From Pseudoalteromonas umbrosa (GTDB lineage Bacteria > Pseudomonadota > Gammaproteobacteria > Enterobacterales > Alteromonadaceae), in the NCBI RefSeq assembly GCF_030125375.1, contig NZ_JASJUU010000001.1, positions 1,285,354 to 1,349,353 of the forward strand: 64,000 bases of DNA. Reading direction: 5' to 3'. Below, piece after piece: positions 38,627-49,380 of this stretch. Within the stretch, counting starts at the first letter, position 1. Each line of letters starts with the position of its first letter. The position numbers and the translations under genes were made by a program. The notes beneath the pieces are model-generated. The model did no database searches, was not told where the DNA came from, and saw nothing but the letters and a program-made list of their open reading frames with translations.

Positions 38627-41097
38627 GATGTGAGGTAATGAATAACATCTTCAACTTCAATCATTCTATGAAGCCACTTTTTATAATCTTCGAAAGGAAG
38701 TGGCCTTGAAATAAAGTAACCCTGACCAATATCACACTGATAATTTTGCAGCTTTCGATAACTCTGTTCACTTTCAATCCCTTCAGCAACAACGACCGAG
38801 CCCAAACTATGTGCCATATCGCAAGTAGCTTTGCAGATTGTTTGATTAGTTTTAGAGCACTCTACATCCATTACAAAGCGTTTATCTATTTTCAGTTTAT
38901 CAAACCCTAGTTGGCTCAAGTAAGCCAGTGACGAATAACCAGTGCCAAAGTCATCAATCGCCACTCTAAGCCCTATGCTTCGATAATCTCCTAAAGTATC
39001 AAACAACGTATTTTCATTCTCAACTGTTGCTGACTCCGTCACCTCCAAAACAATTTGTGCCGGCACCAAGGTATATTGATTCACTAACTCAATAAGTTGC
39101 ACTGTTAGCTCTTTACGACCTACATCTTTACCTGAGATGTTCAGCGATAAAGTGTGATCAGGCAACAACTGAACAAGCTCAGCTTGATGCTTTAGTCCGG
39201 TTTCAATAACCCATTCAGTAAGCTCGTAAATAATACCTGAAGACTCTGCAACAGGAATAAACTCACCAGGTGGTACAACCCCAAGTTCTGGATGATGCCA
39301 CCTCAATAGTGCTTCTGCTCCATATACACGACCAGTTTCAAGGTGTAGCTGAGGTTGAAGGTATAGACTAAGTTGCTTTCGCTCAATGGCCACCTTTAAT
39401 GCGGAAGCAATTTTTATACGTCTTTGAGAGACAATTGAGTTACCGAAGTCAAAAAGCTGCCACTTGTTAGTCCCAGCAGGCTTTGCAGCCATTGCCTGCA
39501 TTGCACACTGTATTAATGAATCTGCATTTGTGGCATGAATTGGGTTACTCGCCACCCCTATTTCAAGTTGGTCTACAAGTAGATCCCCTCCAAAATCAAC
39601 ACCCTCCTCAAAGCTGGCAGACAAAACACAAACAAACTGCTCTATTTGACTAAGTTCAAACTTTCCGAGTAAAACAATGGCAAACAATGAATCATCTAAA
39701 CGATAAATCGCTGTATGCACGTTATCATGCCCTGCAATGACAGTGTTTCCATAAGTATTTAATTGATCACCGACTTTCATCAATAATTTTTTAAGATGAG
39801 CATTCGCATAGCTCCACCCCATATTTAACCGAATGGTTTGCAAAACTAACGGGCGAAAGAGAAGCAAAGTATGATCTTTTTGGCTTTTAACTAAGGAGTC
39901 TAGGCTCTGTTGCAACATATAGCGATTAGGTGCGCCGGTGTCTTTGTCATGCGTGGCATAAAACAGTAGTTGTTTTTTTTTATTTTTATCATGCCAATAC
40001 AGGTATGCCGCGAGTAAAACAACATGTAGCGTGATAAATATCTGGTTTAGTACGGATGGATCAATCGACACATAAATTCCAAATTGATTCATGAACACAT
40101 ACATTTTAAAAATAAAAATAGGCGACCAAGCAATCACGATCGCCATTACCTCACGCCTTTGTTCATAAAACTGGTTTTGTAATACCAAAATATACAATAA
40201 GAAACAGATCAAACTCCCTAGTAAGTGAAAGACAAGAGAATTCTGCGCATTCAAAGGGGCTATCAAAACAGCTAACCCTGCCAGTGCCCAAATAGAAACA
40301 CCGACGAGCCTGTTGTATTTTGGGTCAGAGCGCTTAACCACAACAAAATAATTCAGAAAAAGTACTGCGAAAATCAAAGAAAGCAGATAGATTTGGCTTT
40401 GATAAGCCGCAAAATAGCTCGATAATTCACTTGGAAAAATTAAGTTGTTAGCGCCATTATAGGCGCCTGTTTGGATACTAACACAAACAAAATAGGCTGC
40501 TAAAACCGCTAACCCTTTTCGGGCCTGACTTATCGCCATCAGCAACACAAAAAAAGCGATGAAATAATGGATACCACTACTAACACCAGCAATAAATAGC
40601 CGCTCGTTAAGTGCCTCTCTATACTGTTCCATTGACATCACAGACAAAGGTAACATGCCACTATATTTAGCTTTAATTTTTATATAAACGTCGTAGCTTT
40701 GATTATTAGTAAATAATGATATAGAAGGCAACATGTGAAGATTTGGGGAAAGGTGTGCTAATTCTGGAGAAACTAGTTTATAGGCTACAACTTTACCGTT
40801 AGCAACCTGATACAATTTGAGTGTTCCCTGAATAGACCCTAACACGACTAAAGAGTCGCTAGTTGGCTCGCTGCTATTAGTGACCTTTACCCAAAGCGCC
40901 TCGCCTTTGACAAAGCGAATTTCTCCATCTGATTTAGTAAAACTCGCTGCGCGGTCAATAATCGAATCGATGGACAATTGATTTGATGTATCAGAAACTT
41001 GCTCTATGATGTAATTTTGAGATGCCAGCGTACAGTAGCTACACAATAAAAGCATGCACAAAAATGCTATGTTCTTAACATACAACCACATACCCAC
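38623..41097 (-). CDS. 7TMR-DISM membrane protein with degenerate GGDEF and intact EAL domain
   Basis: An 824-residue protein: signal peptide (about 1-25), periplasmic 7TMR-DISM extracellular domain (about 30-165), seven membrane helices (about 175-370), a GGDEF-like domain (about 385-545) and an EAL domain (about 560-815). The cyclase loop reads DDSLF in place of GGDEF and is probably inactive. The phosphodiesterase domain has EALLRW (about 594), the metal and catalytic residues in LNISG, LEVTES, DDFGTGYSS, KIDK, VAEGIES and GQGYF, so c-di-GMP hydrolysis is expected. The signal it receives is unknown. It is a single gene converging with the hybrid kinase. Confidence 0.92.
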   Translation of the reverse strand: MGMWLYVKNIAFLCMLLLCSYCTLASQNYIIEQVSDTSNQLSIDSIIDRAASFTKSDGEIRFVKGEALWVKVTNSSEPTSDSLVVLGSIQGTLKLYQVANGKVVAYKLVSPELAHLSPNLHMLPSISLFTNNQSYDVYIKIKAKYSGMLPLSVMSMEQYREALNERLFIAGVSSGIHYFIAFFVLLMAISQARKGLAVLAAYFVCVSIQTGAYNGANNLIFPSELSSYFAAYQSQIYLLSLIFAVLFLNYFVVVKRSDPKYNRLVGVSIWALAGLAVLIAPLNAQNSLVFHLLGSLICFLLYILVLQNQFYEQRREVMAIVIAWSPIFIFKMYVFMNQFGIYVSIDPSVLNQIFITLHVVLLAAYLYWHDKNKKKQLLFYATHDKDTGAPNRYMLQQSLDSLVKSQKDHTLLLFRPLVLQTIRLNMGWSYANAHLKKLLMKVGDQLNTYGNTVIAGHDNVHTAIYRLDDSLFAIVLLGKFELSQIEQFVCVLSASFEEGVDFGGDLLVDQLEIGVASNPIHATNADSLIQCAMQAMAAKPAGTNKWQLFDFGNSIVSQRRIKIASALKVAIERKQLSLYLQPQLHLETGRVYGAEALLRWHHPELGVVPPGEFIPVAESSGIIYELTEWVIETGLKHQAELVQLLPDHTLSLNISGKDVGRKELTVQLIELVNQYTLVPAQIVLEVTESATVENENTLFDTLGDYRSIGLRVAIDDFGTGYSSLAYLSQLGFDKLKIDKRFVMDVECSKTNQTICKATCDMAHSLGSVVVAEGIESEQSYRKLQNYQCDIGQGYFISRPLPFEDYKKWLHRMIEVEDVIHYLTS

Positions 41098-41270
41098 CTC
41101 CTTGAGTAAGTGATTTTGATTGCCAGTACGTCTAGGCCATCACAAACATATCAACTTTAATGCCCAATAAAACAGGCACCCCTAAACTACATGTATAAGT
41201 ATGATGACTAACAACACAATTACCAGTGACCAGAGGAAATAAAATTCACAACACCATAAAAAATCGACAT

Positions 41271-42344
41271 TTAGTCGTCAGAAAAAGTAATTTCGACAGA
41301 TGATGCTTCAGCTGATTGTAAGTGCAACATACTACTCAAAAGTTGTGCACAATAAACATAATGCTCAGCCACCTTAATACCTTGAGCAATTAAGTTCTCC
41401 CCTTTTTCTGATTCTTCTCTAATTTGAATATCTAATGGGATCTCAGCCAATAATGGTACACCATGACGCGCAGCTAGTTCACTGCCGCCATCAGCACCAA
41501 AAAGCGCGTTTTTCTCACCACAGTGCTGGCAGTTAAAGTAACTCATATTTTCAATAAGCCCTATTATAGGCAAATTAACTTGCGCAAACATGGCAATGCC
41601 TTTTTGTGCATCTGCAAGCGCTAAATCTTGTGGTGTTGTGACAATAACAGCGCCACTGGCTGGTAACTTTTGCGTCATTGTAAGCTGTATATCACCTGTT
41701 CCTGGTGGCATATCAACAATAAGGTAATCCAACTCACCCCAGTCGGTTTCATTAAGCAACTGGTTTAATGCCTGCGATGCCATTGGTCCTCGCCATACCG
41801 TTGCATTTTCGGCTGGTACCAAGTAACCAATAGACATTGTATTTAATCCATATTTTTGCATCGGGTTCAAGGTTTTATCATCTTTTGCAGTCGGTTGTTC
41901 ATCAACCAAACCCAATAATGATGGAATAGAAGGTCCATAAATATCCGCATCAAGCAGTCCTACTTTTGCACCCTCTTGCTCGAGTGCTAGGGCTAAGTTT
42001 ACAGCAGTTGTTGATTTACCCACCCCGCCTTTACCGGAAGCAATAAGCACAATATGCTTTATTTCCTTAAATTTATATGAAGCAGGAATACTGGTTTCAA
42101 TGGCAATAGCGACTTCTTTTATCTTGTTTTTAAGTAAATATTGCTCAAGTTGCTTTTGTTGTGAGTGTGCAGCAAAAGGGAGCGTAATTAATATACGATA
42201 TTGCGACTTACATTTTTCAATAGACGAAATCCATTCGTTTTGGACCCCTATTGGAAAAATCGCACTACGATAGCTATTTAATAGCTTGATAATCTCAGTT
42301 TGCTGTGGATCTTCTTTACTAAAAAACTTCTTGATGCCAAACAT
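41271..42344 (-). CDS. apbC: Iron-sulfur cluster carrier ATPase Mrp/ApbC
   Basis: The 357-residue P-loop ATPase binds and delivers Fe-S clusters. The deviant Walker A motif SGKGGVGKSTTAVNLALALE lies at about 103-122, GLLDADIYGPSIPSLLG at about 129-145, and the cluster-binding CQHC (in SYFNCQHCGEKN) at about 274. The order and spacing match Mrp/ApbC. It is divergent from metG, as in E. coli. The N-terminal DUF59-like domain is short and diverged. Confidence 0.95.
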   Translation of the reverse strand: MFGIKKFFSKEDPQQTEIIKLLNSYRSAIFPIGVQNEWISSIEKCKSQYRILITLPFAAHSQQKQLEQYLLKNKIKEVAIAIETSIPASYKFKEIKHIVLIASGKGGVGKSTTAVNLALALEQEGAKVGLLDADIYGPSIPSLLGLVDEQPTAKDDKTLNPMQKYGLNTMSIGYLVPAENATVWRGPMASQALNQLLNETDWGELDYLIVDMPPGTGDIQLTMTQKLPASGAVIVTTPQDLALADAQKGIAMFAQVNLPIIGLIENMSYFNCQHCGEKNALFGADGGSELAARHGVPLLAEIPLDIQIREESEKGENLIAQGIKVAEHYVYCAQLLSSMLHLQSAEASSVEITFSDD

Positions 42345-42536
42345 ACAAATAAAACGCCATCAGGTGATGAAAAGAACGCAGGAATTATGTAACATTCGAT
42401 AAATTAAGACCAGTCAAAATCGCGTTATTTGGGCATAATCCAGTTGGTCAAAAGATTTGTATTTAATTTAACCGTCAAATTGAATACAAAGTGACACTGG
42501 CGTTAGCCGATGCGGCTAATTAATCTTGGGAAAACT

Positions 42537-44561
42537 ATGACAAAGAGAAAAATTCTCATCACAAGTGCATTACCATATGCAAATGGCCCAACTCATTTAG
42601 GGCACTTACTTGAATACATTCAAACTGATATTTGGTCACGCTTCCAGAAAATGCGCGGCCATGAGGCCTACTATGTTTGTGCTGACGATGCACACGGTAC
42701 GCCGATCATGCTGAACGCGCAAAAGCAAGGTATCACACCTGAAGAAATGGTTAAGAATGTCAGTATCGAAAGACAGCGTGACTTTGCTGATTTCAATATC
42801 GTTTTTGACAATTACCACAGCACACATAGCGATGAGAACAAAGCTCTTAGTGAACTTATCTATACTCGACTAAATGATAAGGGCCACATTAAAAAGCGTA
42901 CTATTTCGCAGTTGTTTGACCCAGAGAAAAATATCTTTTTACCAGATAGATTCGTCACTGGTACTTGCCCAACATGTGATGCTGTAGATCAAAACGGTGA
43001 TAGCTGTGATGCCTGTGGTGCAACATACAGCCCAACAGAGCTAAAAGACCCTCGCTCAGCAATGTCTGGCGCAACACCGATTTTAAAAGACTCAGAGCAC
43101 TACTTCTTTGACCTACCTGCTTTTGAAGATATGCTAAAAGAGTGGCTACACTCTGGTAGTTTACAAGCAGAAATGGCAAACAAGCTTGAAGAGTGGTTTG
43201 CTGAAGGCCTTCAGCAATGGGACATCAGCCGTGATGCACCTTACTTTGGTTTCGAAATTCCAGGCGCACCAGGCAAATACTTCTACGTATGGCTAGATGC
43301 ACCGATTGGTTACATGGCTAGCTTTAAAAACTTATGTGACAAGAATGGCATCGACTTTGATGCATTCTGGGGTAAAGACTCTGACGCTGAGCTATATCAC
43401 TTTATCGGAAAAGACATTATTTACTTCCACAGCCTATTTTGGCCTGCAATGTTAGAGGGCGCTGAATTTAGAAAGCCAACTAACGTATTTGCCCATGGGT
43501 TCGTTACTGTAAACGGTGCTAAGATGTCTAAGTCGAAAGGTACGTTTATCAAAGCGCGTACTTACCTTGAGCATTTAGACCCTGAGTACTTGCGTTATTA
43601 CTACGCTGCGAAGCTAAACAGCGGTATCACTGACTTAGACTTGAACTTAGAAGACTTCGCACAACGTGTAAACTCAGACCTTGTCGGTAAAGTTGTGAAC
43701 ATTGCAAGTCGTTGTGCTGGATTTATTACTAAGAAGTTTGCTGGTAAGTTAAGTGACAACATTATGGACGAAGCGCTTTTAGCAGAGTTCAGTGCTGTTT
43801 CTGATACCATTGCAACCCATTTTGAGAATCGTGAATATAGCCGCGCTATTCGCGAAATCATGACGCTTGCTGACAAAGCAAACCAGTTCATTGACGCTGA
43901 AGCACCTTGGGTATTAATCAAAGACGAAGCGACTCAAGAGCGCGCACATCAGGTATGTTCACTTGGCTTGAATATGTTCAAGATCATCCTAACTTACTTA
44001 AAACCAGTATTGCCTGGAATGAGTTCAAACGTTGAGCAGTTCCTTGCAACAGAACTTACTTGGGAAACAGTTTCGAAGCCATTAGTTGGCCATGAAATTA
44101 ATAAGTTCAAAGCGTTAATGCAGCGCGTTGATTTAGATAAGGTAAATGCAATGGTAGACGCATCTAAAGAGAGCTTAGAAGCAGCTAAACCAACTTTGGA
44201 TCCTAATAGCCCGCTAGCGAAAGAGCCAATCGCAGACGAAATTGAATTCAATGACTTTGCTAAGGTTGACTTACGCGTTGCTAAAATCGCCAAGGCTGAG
44301 CATGTTGAAGGGGCAGAAAAACTACTTAAGTTAACGTTAGATTTAGGTGGTGAAACTCGCCAAGTTTTTGCTGGGATCAAGTCAGCCTATGCACCAGAAG
44401 ACATTGAAGGCAAGTTAACTGTGATGGTAGCAAACCTCAAGCCGCGTAAGATGCGCTTCGGTATGTCTGAAGGCATGGTTCTAGCTGCAGGTCCTGGCGG
44501 CAAAGAAATTTATATCTTGAACCCTGACGAAGGTTCTGAGCCAGGTATGCGTGTAATGTAA
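42537..44561 (+). CDS. metG: Methionyl-tRNA synthetase
   Basis: The 674-residue class I synthetase charges initiator and elongator tRNA-Met. The HIGH-type motif is in [14 protein letters not shown] (about 13-26), the zinc knuckle is [18 protein letters not shown] (about 143-160), and the KMSKS motif [10 protein letters not shown] lies at about 331-340. The C-terminal tRNA-binding OB domain (about 575-674) has [20 protein letters not shown], then GMVLAAG. I chose the ATG at 42537 because TTGGGA lies just upstream and the product matches E. coli in start and length. A frame nine codons longer exists. Confidence 0.98.
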   Translation: MTKRKILITSALPYANGPTHLGHLLEYIQTDIWSRFQKMRGHEAYYVCADDAHGTPIMLNAQKQGITPEEMVKNVSIERQRDFADFNIVFDNYHSTHSDENKALSELIYTRLNDKGHIKKRTISQLFDPEKNIFLPDRFVTGTCPTCDAVDQNGDSCDACGATYSPTELKDPRSAMSGATPILKDSEHYFFDLPAFEDMLKEWLHSGSLQAEMANKLEEWFAEGLQQWDISRDAPYFGFEIPGAPGKYFYVWLDAPIGYMASFKNLCDKNGIDFDAFWGKDSDAELYHFIGKDIIYFHSLFWPAMLEGAEFRKPTNVFAHGFVTVNGAKMSKSKGTFIKARTYLEHLDPEYLRYYYAAKLNSGITDLDLNLEDFAQRVNSDLVGKVVNIASRCAGFITKKFAGKLSDNIMDEALLAEFSAVSDTIATHFENREYSRAIREIMTLADKANQFIDAEAPWVLIKDEATQERAHQVCSLGLNMFKIILTYLKPVLPGMSSNVEQFLATELTWETVSKPLVGHEINKFKALMQRVDLDKVNAMVDASKESLEAAKPTLDPNSPLAKEPIADEIEFNDFAKVDLRVAKIAKAEHVEGAEKLLKLTLDLGGETRQVFAGIKSAYAPEDIEGKLTVMVANLKPRKMRFGMSEGMVLAAGPGGKEIYILNPDEGSEPGMRVM

Positions 44562-44572
44562 TACTATTCATT

Positions 44573-44606
44573 GAGGGCATGAAGCTATATTTCATGCCTT
44601 CATTTT
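44573..44606 (+). terminator. Terminator of metG
   Basis: GAGGGCATGAA pairs with TTCATGCCTTC (one G-T pair) around a 6-base loop, followed by ATTTTAA. It lies 11 bases after the metG stop. Confidence 0.75.
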
Positions 44607-44796
44607 AAGCTGACAACACTTTGAACTGAATACCGCTTATGACAGAGTTAAAAATAAGCTACCTCAACCTATACTCTTTATATTTATTTTAATTTTTGAA
44701 AGTATAATAACCAGCCATTAAATATTACCTAACCCTTTAAATAATCCCATGCGCACGCTAAAGTAAATTCTCACAACATGTAAAAAGGAATGTAAA

Positions 44797-45543
44797 ATGA
44801 GAATTAATCGAGTATTACCTTTGGCGATCATAATAAATACATCTGCTTTAGCATCATCAATCATACACGATACTGATGGCACACCTGGTAGAGTCACCTA
44901 TTATAACCAAACTGCACTTAATGTGATGGTGACCCAGTCAAGCTCTGCATACAACATCCGTGTTTATGCTCCATATCCAGGTAACGAACTCCCCTGCCAA
45001 CACGCGGCAATTTTCGAAAAGTACACTCATACTCATCTCGCTGACGCGCAAATAAATGGAAGCATTTTAACAGCTCAACTTGAACGAGGACACGAATACA
45101 AGGAAAAGTATATTGAGGTGCAGTGCATCGATAACTCAAATTCATCAGTACGATTAAGGCATAACATTGCCCCAGCACCGAAAATCAAATTAAAAAGCAA
45201 AATGACAGCATCTCACTGGCAAGATGGCGATCATCTTTATCCGGGTTTTTATCAAGATGTGCGCTATCAAGCAACTTTAAGCATTGATAACAGCGAAGAG
45301 ACTGGTTTTTGTACTGCTTCAAGTATTGAAAGTGACGCACCATTAAAACTAGAGCCATGGCACAGTGATGGCTTTATAAATGATATTATCTCTTTTGATG
45401 AGCCTACCTATTATGATGCAAGAACAGCAACAATATCAGCACAAATAGTCTGTAGAAATACTGGTGGTACAACTCGCATGGTCGAGACTTGGAAACTAAA
45501 TCAAGACAACATCACCCGTGATATATCTACTTATATAAATTAA
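44797..45543 (+). CDS. Exported protein of unknown function
   Basis: A 248-residue protein with a signal peptide (about 1-20, ending SALAS) and a mature part rich in Thr, Ser, Tyr and Asn. The residue pattern suggests beta strands. It has four cysteines in the mature part (about positions 68, 109, 171 and 227), which may form disulfides. AAAAGGAATG precedes the ATG. I recognise no family. It is a single gene after the metG terminator and converges with the propeller kinase gene. Confidence 0.65.
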   Translation: MRINRVLPLAIIINTSALASSIIHDTDGTPGRVTYYNQTALNVMVTQSSSAYNIRVYAPYPGNELPCQHAAIFEKYTHTHLADAQINGSILTAQLERGHEYKEKYIEVQCIDNSNSSVRLRHNIAPAPKIKLKSKMTASHWQDGDHLYPGFYQDVRYQATLSIDNSEETGFCTASSIESDAPLKLEPWHSDGFINDIISFDEPTYYDARTATISAQIVCRNTGGTTRMVETWKLNQDNITRDISTYIN

Positions 45544-45599
45544 TTCTTTAATATATTAAGTCTAGCCCTATATAAAACTTTACTTGGCATGGGCTAGCT

Positions 45600-48500
45600 T
45601 TAATTAGAGCCTGTTTTTTCATTCATATATACTGCCGGTACTTTCAACTTCACTTCTATGCCTTTATTAGGCTTTGACCAAGCAGATATCTCACCTTTAA
45701 GTAACTGTGTGACTAGGTTATAAACGATATGCATACCTAAACCACATCCTCCCTGACTGCGCTTAGTAGTCACAAAAGGATCGAACATAGTCTGTAAATT
45801 ATCTGTATTCATCCCTACACCATCGTCTTTATAAACCAGCGACCAATAGTTATCTATTTGTTGGATTATTACTGTGACTCCACCAGACTCTTTTCCTTCA
45901 AAGCCATGCAATATCGAGTTGTTATATAAATTGGTTAGAATCTGATATAACGCACCAGGATAGGTATCTACATTCACCTCCTCATCACCTTCGATATCCA
46001 ACGTTATTTTCTTCCCATTTGCCAAAGGACCTAAAGACTTAAATACATCCTCAACATAACATTTTACGTTTATCTCTCGCTGGACTTCACTGGAGTGATC
46101 AACGGCAACTTGCTTAAAGTTACTAATTAACTCTTTGGCACGGTCAAGGTTTCGACTCATCAATAAATAACCCTCTTGCTGCTCCTCAATAGACTGCTCT
46201 AAATCAGATTGTTTAAGCGTTTGATTTTTTAATTTAGTCGCGACCTGTTGCAAGCTTTCTTGGTTATACGAAATTGCCGTTATAGAAATACCTAGAGGAG
46301 TGTTTATCTCATGAGCAATACCAGCAACAACATTACCAAGTGAAGCCATTTTTTCACTCTCAATGAGCTCTTGCTGTGTTCTTTTGAGTTCGATCATCGC
46401 CTGTTCTAATTTCTGATTTTTTTGATAAAGCTCATCAGTACGTACCGCAACTTTAATTTCTAAATCTTCATTTAAAGCCTGAAGTGCATTTTGATGTGCT
46501 TTGAGCTCAGCGATGTCTTTTAACGCACCTGCTAACCGTTTAACCTTGCCATGACTGTCTCTGCTAACAACCTTGCCTCGTTCCAATACCCATGTCCATT
46601 GTTCATCAATCGTTTTAACTCTAATGGCAATCTCATACGTATCTTGCTCACCTTCTAGACAAGCTTCTAATTTCTCTTCCCAAGCAATGTAATCTTTTGG
46701 ATGTATAAACTGCACAGCGTCATGGACGGACATCTCTGACTTGCAGTGTCCATATTCAATTCGAGGCTTCACACTGTGGCGATAAATTTTATCTGTATCA
46801 ATATGCCAATCCCACATTTCATCCTGACTGGCCCACAAAGAAAGCTCTAAACGCTCCTGCAATTCATTCATTATTTTATTGTCATTAACAACTTGCAAGA
46901 ATCGCTTTTGTCGCTGCCTAAACCACATGACAAGAAGAAGTGATAGAAGAATGAAATAGAGTGTTTTAGTCAAGTTACTCCACCACCACGGCGCATTAAT
47001 TTTGATATCAAAATGATGGACTGGAGATGTTTGATTAAAACGATTAATTGTATAAGCCTGAACTTGATAATTGCCTGGGTTCAATTTCAGCAAATTAATT
47101 TGCCTAACACCGTCAGCAAGCTTAAGCCACTGCTCACTGAGCCCAATGATGCGATAATAAAACCTAAGGCCTTCAGAGCCATAATCCAAACTTGAGTAAT
47201 GCAAAGACACAATATCTTGATCATATTCAAGCTCCAGAAAAGTGGTAAGTTCGGGTGCTAATTTTAATTCTCTGTTTATCGACGGATGTAATGTTTTACC
47301 CAATAACTCAATATTGGAGGTTAATAATGGCCTAATTAATGGAGATATGGTTATTTGCTCAGGATGAAATTGATTAAATCCATTTGACCCACCAATGAAT
47401 ACTCGTCCATCTGGCGCTAGCCAACTCGCATTATAATTAAACTCATTGCCTTGCACGCCATCTACAGGTAAGAAATTATCAATTTTAAAGTCATGAATAT
47501 TTATCCGTGACAAACCACCACTCGTGCCTAGCCAAATATGATCTTGCTCGTCATACAAAAGGGCCCAAATTGCACTATTTGCTATCCCGTCCTGCCTTTT
47601 GATGGTTCTAACCACAGAAAACGTATTATCAATAACAGAAATGCCCGTTTCACTTCCAGCCCAGACCCGACCAAAGCTATCAGCTTGCAACATAAATACG
47701 ATATCAGAAGCCAAGGCGTCTGCAATAGTAAGTTGTATTAAGCTGCCCTCCTCATATTTGAAAAGCCCATCGCCGATACTACCAAATATAAGCGCATTAC
47801 CTTGAGGCAATAGTGATGAAACGTGACTGGGCGCATTCTCCAAGTTTAAAAATGGCTCTAACTTGTTTGATGATTCGTTGAAAAATAACAAACCCATTGA
47901 GCGTGAGCTCACCAAAATTCGACCTTGAAACTCAATGATGTCATTAAAACTCAACTCAGGGCCTTTACCGACATCGGGAATAATATTCAATAATGTTCCG
48001 TCATCTAAGTTAAACCGATAAACCCCCAATCCACGTGTTGCAATCCACATATATTGGTCGCGAATATACAACTTAGTTATAAATGCACTCTCAACAACCG
48101 AGAGGTTTGGGAAAACTCGATGTGCCTCTTTAAATCCTGTTCCATCAAAAAAATACAAGCCTGAAGAGGTTGCCAGCCAAAGTCTATCAAACCTATCTAA
48201 TGCAAAATTTCTTATATCAGGCTCAGGCAATGGGCTATGAGGATAGTTAAAAGCACTGATATGACCGAAGTTCTCACTTAATTGGCTAATGAAATGTAAC
48301 CCACCTGTCTCAGTACCAAACCATAGATCTTGATTACTGTCGACCAGTACAGACATAATGCTGTTGTCTTGTAAGCCAAGTCCCTGACCTTCGTGCTTAA
48401 ACCAGTGCTTTTTGAAATTACCATTCAAGTCGTATAAATAAACACCATAATTACTGCCAACGAATAATTTCCCTGTTGATATGTGCAAGTTGTTTAATTC

Positions 48501-49316
48501 AAGCCCAGCTCCGGCACCAACTGAGATCTCCCATAGAACACGCTCGTATAATGTGTCATAGCTGAGCAATTGATTTTCTTTGGTGATCAGAAAAACGCGT
48601 TCCCCGCGCAAGGCCAGATACTTAAATTCTCCTTCGAGCAGCAAGTCACTTTTCCTAGACTGCAGGTTAAGCGTACTGAAGCCGCTTTCAGTGATATAAA
48701 AAACTTGATTATTGTAGGCAATCCCATGGCTAGGAAAACGGCCAGCTAAATCTAGCGCAACCGGCTCGAGTGTCACCTTGTCGATAAGATAAAAGTCATG
48801 ATTTTCAGTAGTAACCGAAATATAATTACCGCTGCAATTGAGTGTTTTTACTCTGTCTGAAGTAATGGCTCGGTAATTTTCTTCTAAAAAACTTTGAAAG
48901 CGTCCTGTCACTGTATGGTATGCGCTGAGCCCTGTGCTGGTGCCTATCCAAACCGTTTCACCACTATGACAAAGCCCTGTCACAAACGAGCCAGCTAGCT
49001 CGTTGGGGTTTTGTTGCGTACTGCTAAATTGTTTAAATTCATGGCCATCAAAACGATTAAGCCCAGCCTGAGTACCAATCCATATATAACCTAGCTGATC
49101 TTCGGTAAGTGCCATAATCGTAACTTGACTGAGACCTGACTCATAGTCAAACCGCCTCATAACTTGAGAGGTGTCCGTAAAAACAGGATTAGCAGCCGTA
49201 ACAAAAACAGCACACAGTAAAGCAACACAAAAGGTACCTTGGACCAGAGGATTAATAACCCGTATTAATTCCGTACACATCACATGCAAGCGCTGTATTA
49301 AAAGCATAAATGCCAC
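45600..49316 (-). CDS. Sensor histidine kinase with two-component regulator propellers
   Basis: A 1238-residue membrane kinase. After an N-terminal hydrophobic signal (about 22-43) a periplasmic region of Reg_prop propeller repeats follows (about 50-690, with GLSQVTIMALTEDQLGYIWI and later copies such as NSIMSVLVDSNQDLWFGTETG). Then come a Y_Y_Y domain (about 700-775), one membrane helix (about 780-798), a PAS domain (about 820-945), a coiled-coil linker, a HisKA domain with GIAHEINTPLG (about 999, phospho-His) and a HATPase domain (about 1100-1230, GGCGLGMHIVYNLV). It has no receiver or output domain, so its partner regulator lies elsewhere. Such propeller kinases often sense glycans or other extracellular substrates, but that is only a family habit. 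Confidence 0.93.
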   Translation of the reverse strand: MAFMLLIQRLHVMCTELIRVINPLVQGTFCVALLCAVFVTAANPVFTDTSQVMRRFDYESGLSQVTIMALTEDQLGYIWIGTQAGLNRFDGHEFKQFSSTQQNPNELAGSFVTGLCHSGETVWIGTSTGLSAYHTVTGRFQSFLEENYRAITSDRVKTLNCSGNYISVTTENHDFYLIDKVTLEPVALDLAGRFPSHGIAYNNQVFYITESGFSTLNLQSRKSDLLLEGEFKYLALRGERVFLITKENQLLSYDTLYERVLWEISVGAGAGLELNNLHISTGKLFVGSNYGVYLYDLNGNFKKHWFKHEGQGLGLQDNSIMSVLVDSNQDLWFGTETGGLHFISQLSENFGHISAFNYPHSPLPEPDIRNFALDRFDRLWLATSSGLYFFDGTGFKEAHRVFPNLSVVESAFITKLYIRDQYMWIATRGLGVYRFNLDDGTLLNIIPDVGKGPELSFNDIIEFQGRILVSSRSMGLLFFNESSNKLEPFLNLENAPSHVSSLLPQGNALIFGSIGDGLFKYEEGSLIQLTIADALASDIVFMLQADSFGRVWAGSETGISVIDNTFSVVRTIKRQDGIANSAIWALLYDEQDHIWLGTSGGLSRINIHDFKIDNFLPVDGVQGNEFNYNASWLAPDGRVFIGGSNGFNQFHPEQITISPLIRPLLTSNIELLGKTLHPSINRELKLAPELTTFLELEYDQDIVSLHYSSLDYGSEGLRFYYRIIGLSEQWLKLADGVRQINLLKLNPGNYQVQAYTINRFNQTSPVHHFDIKINAPWWWSNLTKTLYFILLSLLLVMWFRQRQKRFLQVVNDNKIMNELQERLELSLWASQDEMWDWHIDTDKIYRHSVKPRIEYGHCKSEMSVHDAVQFIHPKDYIAWEEKLEACLEGEQDTYEIAIRVKTIDEQWTWVLERGKVVSRDSHGKVKRLAGALKDIAELKAHQNALQALNEDLEIKVAVRTDELYQKNQKLEQAMIELKRTQQELIESEKMASLGNVVAGIAHEINTPLGISITAISYNQESLQQVATKLKNQTLKQSDLEQSIEEQQEGYLLMSRNLDRAKELISNFKQVAVDHSSEVQREINVKCYVEDVFKSLGPLANGKKITLDIEGDEEVNVDTYPGALYQILTNLYNNSILHGFEGKESGGVTVIIQQIDNYWSLVYKDDGVGMNTDNLQTMFDPFVTTKRSQGGCGLGMHIVYNLVTQLLKGEISAWSKPNKGIEVKLKVPAVYMNEKTGSN

Positions 49317-49380
49317 TTAAGTCTCTATACTTAAACGTAACTATAGCAAAAGCTGCGTGTAGCGCTTTAATACGTGATGT

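Noticed and set aside
42510..42536. Longer start for metG
   Set aside because: The nine extra residues are not in the family, and the ATG at 42537 has the ribosome binding site.
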